DNA of 64,000 bases from Dugong dugon (GCA_030035585.1 CM057482.1:43009501-43073500), one strand, 5' to 3'; shown: positions 34,390 through 45,744, counted from the first letter of the stretch. The notes: generated by a model from the letters alone, not told the origin. Numbers and translations: made by a program.

Positions 34390-34570
34390 AAGGCTCAGTA
34401 GATTAATACAGCAAATGAGGCTGGCAGGGCAGGTACAGTCTTCTCCAGGTAGTTGTTCGGAAACCCAAAGCTCCTTCCATCTTGCAATTCTTCCATCCTC
34501 AACTTCCAGGACCCACAGTGAAGGAGAAAAGTCATCATGGAGGATCTAACAGGTAGGTTGACATCAGGCC
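34390..34570 (-). mobile_element. Possible LTR remnant
   Basis: On the minus strand: gatgacttttctccttcact, gaattgcaagatggaaggag and ctgccagcctcatttgctgt recall old MaLR-type LTR 3' halves. It lies just upstream (minus sense) of the possible gag remnant. Confidence 0.3.
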
Positions 34571-35179
34571 TAGGATTGGTGAACATCACTTCTGTTCACC
34601 TTTCATTTGCCAGAACTCAATCATGTGGTGTCAACCTAACCCCAGAGGAGTGTGGGAAATGTAGTTTAAGCTATGCACCCAAGAAGGGGAAATAAGCTTT
34701 CTAGCCATTCTCTGCCACTCATGGGATTAACAAATTTCTTACTTTGCCTTAAGTTGGATCTAACTGCCATCAAAAGTAGTCAAAAAGTGAATATATATAT
34801 ACATATATTTTTTTCCCTGTTTTTAAGTTACCAAATCATTTGGCTCCTTCCCCAAATTGAATTACCTCAACCATTTTTTGGTAGGTCCTGGATTCTCCAA
34901 ACTTCTCCCTGTGATATTTCTCCATTAAAACTTGAAGATTTAAAAAAAAAAAGAGCTACCTCTCTAATGCTGCAGTCAAGTACTAATTATTATTATTTTT
35001 ATTTGAAATGTTGGGAATAGCAACAGATGGACTAAAAATTGAGAGACCCTCCCCTATTCCAGTCTGCCTGGGCAACCACTCACTGTGGCGTGAGCTCTAG
35101 CCATGTATCTTCTCTGGACCTTATTCTGTTCTTCTGTTAGACAAAGGCATTAAACTCAGTCTTTTGTATGGTCCTTCCA

Positions 35180-35324
35180 TTGACATCGAGTAGACTCTGA
35201 CTCATAGCAACACTATACAACAGAGAAGAGTTGCCCCACTGGTTTCCAAGGAGCAGGTGGTGGATTCAAACTACTGACTTTTTGGTTAATAGACAAGCTC
35301 TTAACCACTACTCCACCAGGGCTC
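35180..35324 (-). mobile_element. AfroSINE, short subtype
   Basis: gacatcgagtagactctgac, actggtttccaaggagcagg and ctccaccagggctc. A perfect 12-base duplication atggtccttcca flanks it (35168-35179 and 35325-35336). Confidence 0.95.
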
Positions 35325-35339
35325 ATGGTCCTTCCAGTT

Positions 35340-35999
35340 GTACACTATTGCGTCCTCTCTTTCCAGCTTGCAATGGGATGTATGTCCAGGGAGGAAAGGG
35401 AAAGAACTGTCAGAAATGCCAAGGGCCATCTTACTTTCATACACTCAGCAGCCTTTGACCAAGGCTGTCAGCATCAGGAGTAGAATACTTGCATCCCACT
35501 CTCCATACTGCTCCTTCCCTTCCCTACATCACTCTCACATTACAGGTGGTGATGGGTGACTGCCTCCGAGCTCTCTTGTCACCTAGGCCTGGGGTCTGCA
35601 CAGCTGGGTCAACCATAGTCCAACAGTAAATCCTCTTCCAACTGGCTCATCACTGGTGCTGCACTGTTATAGAGCCTCTGAACAGCAGTTCCAGAAATAT
35701 TAATTATGGCTGAACAAGGCTGTTGAGCAGCTCAATGACAGGCTCCCTGGGTGAGGGATCTGTGGCCCAGCTGTGAAAGTCATTTCCAGGAGACTATCAA
35801 TTCTAAGAAAATGGCCATCCAGCTGAATTGTGGTGGATCCAAAAATGTTAATTAAGCAGGGGACACCAATGTAAAGCAGCAGCTTGTGGCCTCCCTAGGA
35901 ACTAGCAGCAGAATGTTCCAAGAGCTTAAAACGTGCTTCTGTCGCAATGGTTTTTATTTCCATTTCATATTCTGCCTTCAGGATAAATAAAACACTTAT
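35340..35999. other. Unique DNA, possible conserved element at 35690-35945
   Basis: No repeat recognised. The interval 35690-35945 contains homeobox-type cores (atattaattatggctgaac, aatgttaattaagcagggg). Confidence 0.45.
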
Positions 36000-36068
36000 C
36001 CTTTTTTTCTTCCCTCTTTCCTTCCTCTATTTCTTCCCCCTTTCTCCCCCCTTCCTTCCTTTCTTTCA
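36000..36068 (+). repeat. Polypyrimidine tract
   Basis: Almost pure C/T: ctttttttcttccctctttc followed by similar units. Confidence 0.9.
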
Positions 36069-36525
36069 TACTATTCTGACAGCAGTGTGGGAGCATCTGA
36101 AATTCTTTGTATTTTCTGGGAAGATTTGGCAGTACAATGAGTCTTCTGTCAAAATCCATCAGAGGCAGTGTTCTACAGACCTGGGTTCAAACTCATTTCC
36201 CAGGGTTGGTCACTCCTGGAGTTAGCGCCATCTTGGAAAATACACCCACTCACAATGGTTCCAGTAAAGGGAAGGTGATTGAATATTTTACCTAAAAACC
36301 TCTGGAACATCCAAGGGATGGAATCTAATTCTATTTGGGCCTTATGGGGACTGAAGTGTGGTGCACTGGGATCCTCCCTCCTCTCTTACAAGGCTGCATC
36401 TCTTGGTCTTGTATTCCCTGTTGTCTGCTCCACTCTGTTACCTCTGTTCTTCATTATTGTGGTGTGCATAGAACATTGGCTGGCAACATCTACCTTCCCA
36501 ACTCAAGCACCTCTTATGTCTCATC
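36069..36525. other. Unique DNA
   Basis: No repeat or recognisable coding sequence. Confidence 0.5.
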
Positions 36526-36529
36526 TGGG

Positions 36530-36755
36530 TTAGTGGTTATGAGCACAGGCTCTAGAGGCAGCCTGCCTGAGCTCCAATCTTGCTTCTGCCACTTAACAGC
36601 TGTGTGACTTTGGGAAAAGTGGCTTGACTTAAGTCTTAGTTTACTTACTTGTAAAATAGGGAAAATAAAGGTACATGCTTCCTAGGATTAAATAAAAAAT
36701 CTCTTTAAAGTACTTGGCAAGTAGAAAGTGCTCTACAAAAGCTGGTTATTAGTGT
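36530..36755 (+). mobile_element. MIR SINE
   Basis: gttagtggttatgagcacag head, ttgcttctgccacttaacag, tgtgtgactttgggaaaagt and ttacttgtaaaataggg, ending gtagaaagtgctctacaaaa. Nearly complete. Confidence 0.88.
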
Positions 36756-37605
36756 GACAAGTGCCCACTTTTATCCACTGTCCATAGGCTCTGTGTCCTT
36801 AATTTTAATTTTTTACTGAGAAAATCTGATTGGCCCAACCTAGCCAAGGGATTGGCTTCTCTTAGGACAGTTGGGCACAGCAGCCCTCTGGAGAAACAGC
36901 ACAGCATGGAGGGTATGTGATACGAGCAATGATTGGCATGTTGACATCAATACTATTTTTTTTTTTTTTTAATCTGCTTGCCTTCATTATCCCTTGACTA
37001 GCTTGCCTGATTCATTTATTCATGTATTCTACACACTCTGATGAAGGGCAGGTATATAAAGGACCCCAAAGAAGAGACGGAACCAGGACTTTATTTAGCT
37101 GTTAGCTACCAGTATGACTGTACTGGTTGTTAAAATATTGAATTATATTTTGTACGTTGGTATGATACACCTACTCCCTGAGCACCAAAGATGTTCTTGC
37201 TTGCCCCTACCACTTTGCTGCTCCCACCAAAACCCACAGACATCCCCATGATCCAAAAACTAAAGGAATCATGCCTGACACAGCAAGGGGGCTTCATAGA
37301 CCCTTCTCCAAAGCATGACCAGCAACTCAATTTATAGCTACATTCTCTAATAAACAGCTTTCTTTTCTTTTTTTTCCAATCCTCATCCATCCAATAGGTC
37401 CTCATGGCCTTCTCTCAGCTCATGATTGCCAATTAGTTGGATAAAAAAGAGAAGAAGAAGGCCATGTGATGTTTTCAATGACTGGCACTGGAGTGTTATA
37501 TTGGCATAGGGGCAATGGACTGTGACACTCTAATGCCCGATTTTAGCCTCTCGATCATCACTTCTTATGTGTGTAAGGGTCCATTTCCCTACATTCATGG
37601 ACCTT
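36756..37605. other. Unique DNA
   Basis: A T14 run is near 36957-36971. No repeat or coding sequence recognised. Confidence 0.5.
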
Positions 37606-37609
37606 TAAT

Positions 37610-37780
37610 ATTTTTGCCAGTCTGGTGGTCAACAAATGGTATCTTACTGTTTCAAGTTTCATTTCCTTGTTACTAATGAGGTTGAATTTTTTTTTTTAAT
37701 GTATATTTATAAGCCAGTTTTTTCTGCATATTTTCTTAATATCCTATTCTCATTTTTCTATTTAGTTGTGGAAAATCATT
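37610..37780 (-). mobile_element. Possible old L1 remnant
   Basis: gtatcttactgtttcaagtt, tcatttccttgttactaatg and aggttgaatttttttttttt resemble the reverse of an old L1 3' coding end. Strongly diverged. Confidence 0.4.
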
Positions 37781-38114
37781 CATTAAAGCAGGAGGAGATA
37801 CTGTAGTGTTCAGTTTATAAAGTGGATGAAGATGGTCTTTGGAAAACTTGTGAGAAGAAGAAAAAGGGAAACCGAAGGCAAACTATGTTATGAATCTTTT
37901 CTAGTAATCCAGACAAAAATCTATTTTTGTTAGAGAATTGACATTACCTTTGACTTATTGAATATAAATATAGCATCAGAGTAGCGTAAACAAATGAAAG
38001 TCAATTTGTCTCTTAAGAAGACCAGAGTTTGTGGGCTGCACTGGTGTGGTTTCAGTAGCTCTGTGATATCAAATTCAGAAAAACTTCAATTATATTGAGC
38101 TTCCTCTCATGCTT

Positions 38115-38315
38115 AAGGAGCACTGATGGTGCAGTGGTTAAAGCGCTTGGCTGCTAACCAAAAGGTTGGCGGTTCGAACCCACCAGCCGCTCCACAGGAA
38201 AAATGTGTGGCAGTCTGCTTCTGTAAAGATTACAGCCTTGGAAACCCTACGGGGAAGTTCTACTCTGTCCTATAGGGTCATTATGAGTCAGAATCGACTC
38301 ATCAGCAGTGGGTTT
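38115..38315 (+). mobile_element. AfroSINE, well preserved
   Basis: aaggagcactgatggtgcag head with the box-like motif ggttggcggttcgaaccc, then gtggcagtctgcttctgtaa, ggaaaccctacggggaagtt and tail gaatcgactcatcagcag. Duplication tctcatgctt at 38105-38114 and 38316-38325. Confidence 0.96.
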
Positions 38316-38439
38316 TCTCATGCTTGTTGCCTCATGCGCACAAGTTTGTTGTAGCACCTCTGATCATCAGATCTTCATTCCAGCAAGAGAAAAGAGAAAG
38401 AGGAGCCTGTAACTAGAAGGCAAGTGCTTTTTCCTAGGA

Positions 38440-38780
38440 ATTCAAGGATGGTGTCCTTGTTAGAGAGAGTGAATGTTGGGTCACTATATGATACACTGGA
38501 AAGGAAAAGGGAAACCTCCAAGACAAATGAGGTTTCTAGCATTGGAGATTGCATGCATGGAGACCATTAAGGAAATGCAAGAGGAAAAATTGGTTGAGAG
38601 TTTCTGTGACACTTTTAGGCTGCCATATTTTGAGTGTCTTCACACAGATGTAAGGCAATTGAAAATATGGATCTGTGTTTGGAGAAGAAATTGAGATTGA
38701 AGGAAGAGATTTAGGAGTCATCAGGTTAGAGAATTGAGGCATAGTCATGAGTAGAGTATGAGTGAGTAGAAACAGCAGAG
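38440..38780 (+). mobile_element. Ancient interspersed repeat fragment (class not assigned)
   Basis: ttgaaaatatggatctgtgt, tttaggagtcatcaggttag and gaggattaaagacaaaatgg match a later section of the repeat at 27840-30340 as I know it from mammals. Confidence 0.4.
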
Positions 38781-39509
38781 GATTAAAGACAAAATGGCAA
38801 GAAAGTTCTAGAAACTGTTTAATTCCTTTAAGTTTCTTGAATTGAATTCTCAAATTTGATACCAGATTTGAAACTGCAAGATTACATTTATCAGCATTGC
38901 ATTGCTTTGTAGAGCTTATTAATTCCCAAATAATAGACTCGGGCACTCTTGTACTGGGGATGAAACTTTCAGAGCTTCTAAAGCAGCCTTTAGATCAATA
39001 GAAGACTTCACTCTCTAGAACTATTTTTTTCTTTTTTCTCTAGCTCTTCCCTAGTAACTATTCTGATTATGCATTTAAATAAAAGGATGGGGGGGCGGGG
39101 AGAAATTCCCTGATACATTTAGCTGCCTTGAGGGATAAGAATATGCAGCAGTAAGTGTGATATGTAAAGCATCTGCTCTGTGTGGCCTTGAAGGTATATG
39201 CGGTTGCCCTCTCCTGAGCCTTTGTACTGGGCTTCAAAGCCACTATGCTGGAGCTCAAAGGCCTGTGGGAGTGGTGCCGTCTTCCTCCTTTTTACTGAAA
39301 CTCAAAAGTGAAAGTGCTTTGATAGTTGAGTTGGTGTTTAAAATTGTTGGTTCTGGTAATGCACTCTTCTGAATGGATTTTTCATTTTATAATCACATAT
39401 TTAGAATTTAAATGAAAAACTGTATTTACCTGAACATTAAAATGGGGAATTTTCTTTTGCCTAATGCTGAATGCTGCTGAGGAAATGTTGAAATTGTCAG
39501 CTGTGATGA
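38781..39509. other. Unique DNA
   Basis: Short G-run at 39089-39094 (gggggg). No repeat or coding sequence recognised. Confidence 0.5.
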
Positions 39510-39665
39510 GCCTGTAATAACACAAACAGCTGAGAGCTATTGAGTGTCTGCTATCGTGCTAAATACTTGGTATGAATTACCTCCTGCAACCCACACAAAT
39601 ATCTTGTGTAGCAGATACTCTTATACCTACTTTGTATGTGTGATTTAGGTAAGTTAAGGGTTGTG
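39510..39665 (-). mobile_element. MIR fragment
   Basis: gctattgagtgtctgctatc, gtgctaaatacttggtatga and tgtgtagcagatactcttat follow the reversed MIR. Confidence 0.6.
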
Positions 39666-39672
39666 CTGTGTG

Positions 39673-40318
39673 TGGAGTCCCTGGGGGTGGTGTAAATGGT
39701 TAATGTGCTCAGCAGCTAACGAAATGATTGCAGGTTTAAGTCTACCCAGAGGTGCCTTGGAAGAAAGACCTGCAAACCTGCTTCTGAAAAATCAGCCATT
39801 AAAAACTTGGGAGAATACACAGGAATCTTAGGGAACAGTGAGTTTATGTTAATGAGGGGAGAACAACTCAGAAAAGAAGGGTGAGGATGATTACACAATA
39901 TGGTAATCAACGTCACTGAATTGTATATGTAGAAAAGGTTGAATTAGTGTATGTTTTGCTGTATATATTCGCAACAACAACAACAAAATAAAATAAAATA
40001 AAAAAGATGTCAAGATCCCAGGAAATATGGGAGGGGCACTGACCAGGTCAGCCACTGTATATCAGTGTTTTTGTAGTTGTTATAGTTATTCTAGTTTTGT
40101 AAAAACAAACAAATAAACCTCTGAAATAATAGGAAAAAAAAAAGAATGCAACCAACGTCACTGAACGATATGTGTTGAAATTGTTTAATGAAAACTTGTT
40201 TTACTGTGTACACGTTCACCAAAAACACAAGAAAATGTTATTTAAAAAAAACTATGGAGTACAGTTCTATTCTGACACACATAAGGTCATCATGATTCAG
40301 AATCAACTTGAGGACATC
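39673..40318 (+). mobile_element. AfroSINE split by a later insertion
   Basis: The 5' part (39673-39811) runs from ggagtccctgggggtggtgt through ctgcttctgaaaaatcagcc to attaaaaac. The 3' part (about 40243-40318) resumes at aaactatggagtacagttct and ends gaatcaacttgaggac. Together they make one longer-subtype AfroSINE interrupted by about 430 bases. Confidence 0.85.
39812..40242 (+). mobile_element. Composite retro-insert with two copies of an L1-type 3' module
   Basis: Two blocks, 39895-40007 and 40150-40225, share the order aacgtcactgaa..tat.tgt, then a 'tgttttgctgt' block and an A-rich end (caacaacaacaaaataaaat; caccaaaaacacaag). The same module occurs on the minus strand at 8382-8500 in the L1 tail. 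The insert sits inside the AfroSINE. aaaac may be the target duplication. Confidence 0.6.
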
Positions 40319-40329
40319 TTTTTTATTTT

Positions 40330-41411
40330 TTTCCTTTAGTACTAAGCCCCAGTACTAAATAATCTATTTTGATTTGATAGGTAAGAGTTGATAAGATATA
40401 AAGACATAGAATTTCCAAGGATAACAACGAAAGAGAAAAAACTGTCGCCAACAGGATGAAGAAATGATAACTTGATGCAGAGATTGGGACCCATGAGCAA
40501 TGTCTAAGCTCCATTTCTAGGGCTAATGAGGGCCGTGGTTGTGTCTGCTCTTCCGGGAGGAAGAGAAGAGAAGAGAAGTTTTTGAGTTGACGGTTGAAAG
40601 TGGAAAAAGTCGTAAATTCAGAAAAAAAAAATTACGTAATTTCCAACAACTCCGATTTTGGTACATAGCTCCAGTGGGAGTAAGTAATAATGATTTGAAA
40701 CTAGCATGCCTCTATGTATAGAACCCAATTCAAAAACTGTTTCATAAAACTTGTGGAACTTCCTTGGCAAATCTACAGTAATTATATTTGAAGGAGTATT
40801 TGTAAACTCTAGTAATTACCTAAACAAAGACAAGTAAGAGACACATGAGCTATATTATGACAGAAAAGCAGGTGTGCCATTGAAATAAGGAAACTATTTG
40901 GAAGGTGTCTTAACATCCTTAGAGGAGTTCTCTAAACAGAGGCTGTGCCTCAACTCAGGGCAATATTTTAGCTCCAGTGTTTTTGTATGATTTTCCTAAA
41001 CAAACTGAACGTCTAGAATGGATTTACAGTTTTGTTTCCCCTAGGGTGAGGTGGAGGGCGTGAGGGTCTGGGAGTGAAGGATGGCACACACAAAATAAAG
41101 AAAAAGAAGAAAAAAAGTTCATTTTCTTTTTTTCCTCTCCAATGCTTAACTAAAAAATGGCTGAATTGTGAAACAGCCAGGAAAAACTAGTTGGGTTTTA
41201 CGTCTCTATATTCTGGGGACTTGAGCTTACATTTTGTGTCTACAGAAACTCCACAAAAAGAAGGGACTTAAGCTTCATTGGGGTCTAATGCTTTTGGTTC
41301 ATTTTTTCATTCATCCAACATTAACTGAGACCTTGTACGAGGTGCTAGAGAAAGAATGATGGAGAGGAGAAAAGTCTGCGGAGACTGAAGTAGATAAATG
41401 AGGTTAAAGTA
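40330..41411. other. Unique DNA
   Basis: A/G-rich patches at 40560-40580 and 41097-41120. No repeat or coding sequence recognised. Confidence 0.5.
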
Positions 41412-41604
41412 GGAGTGTCTGGGTGGTGCAAGCGGTGAAGCGCTTGGCTACTAAACAAAACCCACCTGGAGGTGCCTCCAAAGAAAAGCCTTGTGATCTG
41501 CTTCCAAAAGTTCACAGCCATGGAAACCCTATGGAGCGTAGTTCTACTCCGTCATTCCTGGGGTCACCGAGAGTCCAGAATGACTCTACAGCACTGTTTT
41601 TTTT
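41412..41604 (+). mobile_element. AfroSINE, longer subtype
   Basis: aggagtgtctgggtggtgca head, tggaggtgcctccaaagaaa, gatctgcttccaaaagttca and ggaaaccctatggagcgtag, ending in a T9 stretch after cagcactg. Confidence 0.9.
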
Positions 41605-42504
41605 TTAAGTGGGACCAAAGAGGACATGATGACTTTGCAGGTGTTTAGGGAATCTTAGCAACTATTGGAGGAAGGCGGCCCATTTTCACGAGTCCACGTT
41701 TCTAATGAGCATGCAGACTTCTGGAGACCACCCTACAGCCTGATTCTAAAACACCCTGGATTAAATTCTTTTCTATTTTCCTTCCCTATAAGCTTCCTTT
41801 CTTGTCCAGAGCTCTCCAGCTACACATTTCAAGGGCAGGCTAATCAGATTTCAAATCAAGGTAGCAAACTCCCTTAAATCTTGTTTAAAATGAGGATGTC
41901 CAGACTAATGGAGTGAGTTCGTGAAAGTGGACTGAAGCCAATGTTTTCAGTGCTTTTGTTCTTTTCACTATCTTCATCAATCAGCCACAAGTCACAAAGC
42001 CATATAAGTCACAAATTCACTACTTAGGGTTTGCCCTTTACTTCCATAGACAGATCTTTCTTATTCTTGGGGGAGACAACGTAGTGGAGGTCTTCTCATA
42101 GGAGTGTGTAGGGAGGGGGTTGAGTTCAGAAATGATCACTAGGCAGCTATATTTCTTCATCATTAACTATAGCCATTGAACACATACCAAGGGCCAAGTA
42201 CCATGCTGAGCACTGAGGGCATATTATTGACAAAAATGGACTTCATTTTTCCCTCATTAGTTAGTACATGCCTTTAATCATTTCTTCATGGGTTTGGGTT
42301 TGCTTGAGCAAACTCAGTTTCCGTGTTCTTGTAGTAGGTCACTCATAGCAGGTATAACGCTTCCCAAGAACTTATGGTCCATCTTTTACATTGCAAGAAG
42401 GAAAATGTGCACTGTCAATAGCCTGATGACAACTAGGCCCCATTAAGGAAGTTCCTATAAGATCTCAAGAGCTATTATCCACCAGACCGGGATTAGAACC
42501 TTCA
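41605..42504. other. Mostly unique DNA, weak MIR trace near 42165-42235
   Basis: ccattgaacacataccaagg and accatgctgagcactgaggg suggest a short reversed MIR. Otherwise nothing recognised. Confidence 0.45.
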
Positions 42505-42516
42505 TGCCCTAAATTT

Positions 42517-42702
42517 GGAGTCCTTGGGTCACGCAACAGTTAACATGCAGAGCTGCTAACCAAAAGGTTGGCAGCTAGAGCCCACCTAAAGGTGCCTTGG
42601 AAGAAAGGCCTGGCAATCTACTTCTGAAAAATCAGTCACAGTTCTACTCTGACACATATCATGGGGTCACCATGAGTCAGAGTCCACTTGACAGCAACTG
42701 GT
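42517..42702 (+). mobile_element. AfroSINE, longer subtype with small internal deletion
   Basis: ggagtccttgggtcacgcaa head, aaaggttggcagctagagcc, gaaaggcctggcaatctact and gacagcaactggt tail. The block normally reading 'ccattgaaaaccctatggag' is missing after aaaaatcagt. Duplication tgccctaaattt (42505-42516) versus tgccctaacttt (42703-42714). Confidence 0.93.
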
Positions 42703-44040
42703 TGCCCTAACTTTAGACCAGTCCCAAAAAAGAAGAAAAAAATAAAGGAAGAAAACGAAAATGTCCGCCTCAGCCTCAGCCTCATGACTGCTGGGTCACA
42801 CTGGAGTTGAAGTGTTCAGGGCCTGGGACTTTCCCACCTGGAACCAGGTGTTTCCTCTGTGCATCAACACTCTAACTCTTCCTGAGTCCTATCAACTCTT
42901 GCTCTGACCTCAGGTAAGTCAGTTTTGGGTTTCATTTATCTCTTCTGTAAAATAAGAGATTTGAATTGGCCGGTTTAACTTTTGGAGTTATGGAATTCTT
43001 CAGGAATCTAATAGAAGTTATGGACTCACTACCCAGGAAAATAACAAGGTACATGTATACACACAACTTTGCATACAATTACAGGGAATTCATGGATTTC
43101 CTGAACCCATTCACGAGCAGCATAGTTAGAGGGTCCTTACAGTCAATAGTGCCTAGCATAGTCAACACCTCTGCATCTAAATGTTTTTTTCCATACTTTC
43201 TAGAGTTTCATCTTTATTCTCAAAGAACAAAAATTTGGTTCTCTAGGTAACAGCAAAAACGATTTAGTGTAACTAGAAATAATTTCTAACAGAAGAGGCT
43301 TTCAATATTTTGATCAATGATAAAGATCTTTGAAGTAAATTTTACAGTCTTTCCAAATAATTGTATTGGTGCAAAAGACATTGGGATGAACATGTTTACA
43401 CATTTTTATTAAGAAGTCTTGTTACTATACAGTCACCCAAAGAGAACAGTTGTGGGAGGACTTTAAAGCGTAATGAAGAGATGTTTGCTTAGGATGAAGA
43501 AGGAGTGAATGCCCCAGAAAAAGGGGGCGAGAGACTGAACAAGGCAGATGTTGTGCACAGGAGATACTAAAACACAATCTTTCCAAGCATGTTTAATGAA
43601 ATACTAGACACTACAGACAGGGAGGGAAAAAACGTGTTCCCTGGTAAATAAGTTTGGGAAGTATTGCAAATACAATATATACTTGTAGAACACATTTCAG
43701 ATTAGCATGTTGAAGGCTCTGAAAAGTCCTGTGAGAAGGAAAAAAAACAAAAACTGTTAGTGCTGTTTAACCTCTGTTTTCAAAGTTTATTTGACAATAG
43801 AATACAGTTTTATCCCATATATCAGCTATTAATGCTAGTCTTGCTGAATACACTTTCAGAAAAATATTTTTGAAATGTCCTAGGGAAAAAAGGCTACAAA
43901 TCAATTTCTCCAACAAAAGAAATGATCAACTGAGACAGCATCTACTTGGGAAACACAGCAAAGATACACAGTTTGCATGGGAAAATTGACATTTTCCTGC
44001 TATAATAGAGGGGCTTGAGAGAGGGGCAAAATAATACAGA

Positions 44041-44069
44041 GTTATAGTCCACTAGTGGTGGACTATAAC
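44041..44069. other. Perfect inverted repeat (hairpin)
   Basis: 12-base arms gttatagtccac and gtggactataac, perfectly complementary, with loop tagtg. Confidence 0.85.
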
Positions 44070-44235
44070 CAAAGGCCTGATTGGACTTAGATCTAGGGTG
44101 TATTGTCTACAAAACAAGAGCATTTTTGTAATTATAAAACGTTTCACTGCTGATGCCCTTGGAACGTAAAGCTGTCACTCGATCTGTTAAGAAGTTCCTG
44201 AGGCTGAAAGCTGAAGAAGATACAGAGAGTCCTAC

Positions 44236-44441
44236 CTGCTCTGAATCAGCCACAGTGATGAAACCACTTGAGAAATCTGGCGTGTCACCAGTGGTGAACT
44301 GATCCATCAGCGGGGTAAAAGACTGGAGACAATACTGCCTTTGGAGCTTGGCCTGGAACTCCGTGTGACAATGGCGCAACGTTAGGCTGCAGGGAGGTTG
44401 GGCTCTCCACCGAGTCAAGGCATCAGGAGACTTTGTGCTGC
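44236..44441 (-). other. Candidate exon or decayed coding segment
   Basis: An open minus-strand frame runs through the segment without stops. It is preceded by an acceptor-like ctcactctctcag and followed by a donor-like cag/gtagga. Composition looks protein-like (for example TPLMDQFTTGDTPDFSSGFI), but I recognise no family and there is no ATG start. It could be chance. Confidence 0.22.
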
Positions 44442-44539
44442 CTGAGAGAGTGAGTTGCTGACTTTTATGATCTTGTGTCTGATGGCAAGTAGACAGAGGC
44501 TAAAGAAAGGTTATTAATGGCTTGATTTAATAGTAATAT

Positions 44540-44757
44540 TGATAGACAACATTTATGGAGTTCTTAGTATGCATGAGGCATTGTTTTGTATGTAGACTAT
44601 CTTGTTTTATCTTTATTATTTTTATGGGGCAGGTTCTCTTGTCTCCATTTTATAGATGAAGGAACCTAAGCTTAAGGAGTAGAGTGTTTGCCTAAGACCA
44701 CACAAAATGTTTGTGAGAGAGCATGGATTTGAACCAGGTCTTCTGATTCCAGCTTTT
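44540..44757 (-). mobile_element. MIR SINE, interrupted by L1 fragment
   Basis: gacaacatttatggagttct, cttgtctccattttatagat, gatgaaggaacctaagctta and gcatggatttgaaccaggtc follow the MIR in reverse. Confidence 0.8.
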
Positions 44758-44973
44758 TTTTTTTTTAACTGTGTTTAAGTGAAAGTTTATAATTCAAGTT
44801 AGTCTCTCATACAAAAATTTATACACACATTGTTATGTGACCCTAATTGCTCTCCCTAGACTGCGACAGCACACTCCTCCTTTCCACCTCGGATTTCGCA
44901 TGTCCATTCAACAAGCTCCTGACTCTCTTTGCCTTCTCATCTTGCCTCCCGACAGGAGCTGCCCATTTAATTA
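44758..44973 (-). mobile_element. L1 3' end, 5' truncated
   Basis: T-run then gtgaaagtttataattcaag, tctctcatacaaaaatttat and acacacattgttatgtgacc, ending gacaggagctgcccatttaa. It matches the reverse of an elephant-type L1 3' UTR. Duplication tgattccagctttt (44744-44757) versus tgactccagctttt (44974-44987). Confidence 0.85.
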
Positions 44974-45061
44974 TGACTCCAGCTTTTGAGTAGACTTATG
45001 AGTCCTGGTGGGGAGAGGGGTGGTATTTGTGATTTTATCCCAGTCACTTAGCAGATCTTTT

Positions 45062-45400
45062 ATTGCAGTGAGGTTTAGCTGCCACTGAATTGGCCCCTGA
45101 CTCATTGCAACCCCATGCACAACAGAACAAAATGCTTCCCAGTCCTGTGTCATCTCTGTGATGGGTTATAGATCAGGCCACTGTGATCCACAGGGTTTTC
45201 ACTGGCTGATTTTTGGAAGTAGGTTGCCAGGCCTTTCTTCCTAGCCCATCTTAGTCTGGAAGCTCTGCTGAAGCCTGTTCAGCATTGTAGCAAAACACAA
45301 GCCTCGAATGACAGATAGGGGTGGCTGCACATGAGGTACCTCAGCTGAGAATGGAGCCCAGGTCCTCTGACCGAAAGGTGAGAACTCTGCCCTGCACTTT
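45062..45400 (-). mobile_element. tRNA-Gly-derived SINE with RTE-like tail
   Basis: Plus strand: tttagctgccactgaattgg, ccccatgcacaacagaacaa, gatccacagggttttcactg, gctgcacatgaggtacctca and gcccaggtcctctgaccgaa. Same order as 28991-29334; the head end is eroded. Confidence 0.8.
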
Positions 45401-45744
45401 TATCTTCTTGAAGAAGAAGCTCACGATAACTCAGCTGCTATGAGACCAACTCAAGATTGAAAACACTGGCCCTAGGGATGGAGCTGAAGACACGCTGATC
45501 CTAGAGATCTTGCATAGCATTTGGAGGTGCACTAAATCAGTAAAACAAGGAGGCTCCAGGAAATAGCTCAGTAATAGACTGGAGACCATCAGAATGCTGA
45601 TACTATAAGTGTTTCAGAGAAAATGAAAAAGCCTCATTCTCTACCGGGAAGGGAATATTGGAGTCAAACTTATTTGCATTTGTCTCTGTTACGGCATTGT
45701 GGAGGTGGTGGGGTTGAAGATAAATAAGATCCTCACAATCTCTC

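Larger units (their letters stand above)
42715..44539. other. Repeat-poor block with hairpin and candidate exon
   Basis: About 1.8 kb with only a MIR-like trace near 42890-42965 (ctctgacctcaggtaagtca). It holds the hairpin at 44041-44069 and a possible exon at 44236-44441. Confidence 0.5.

Noticed and set aside
42966..43250. 94-codon plus-strand frame
   Set aside because: No recognisable domain, no splice or start context of note.
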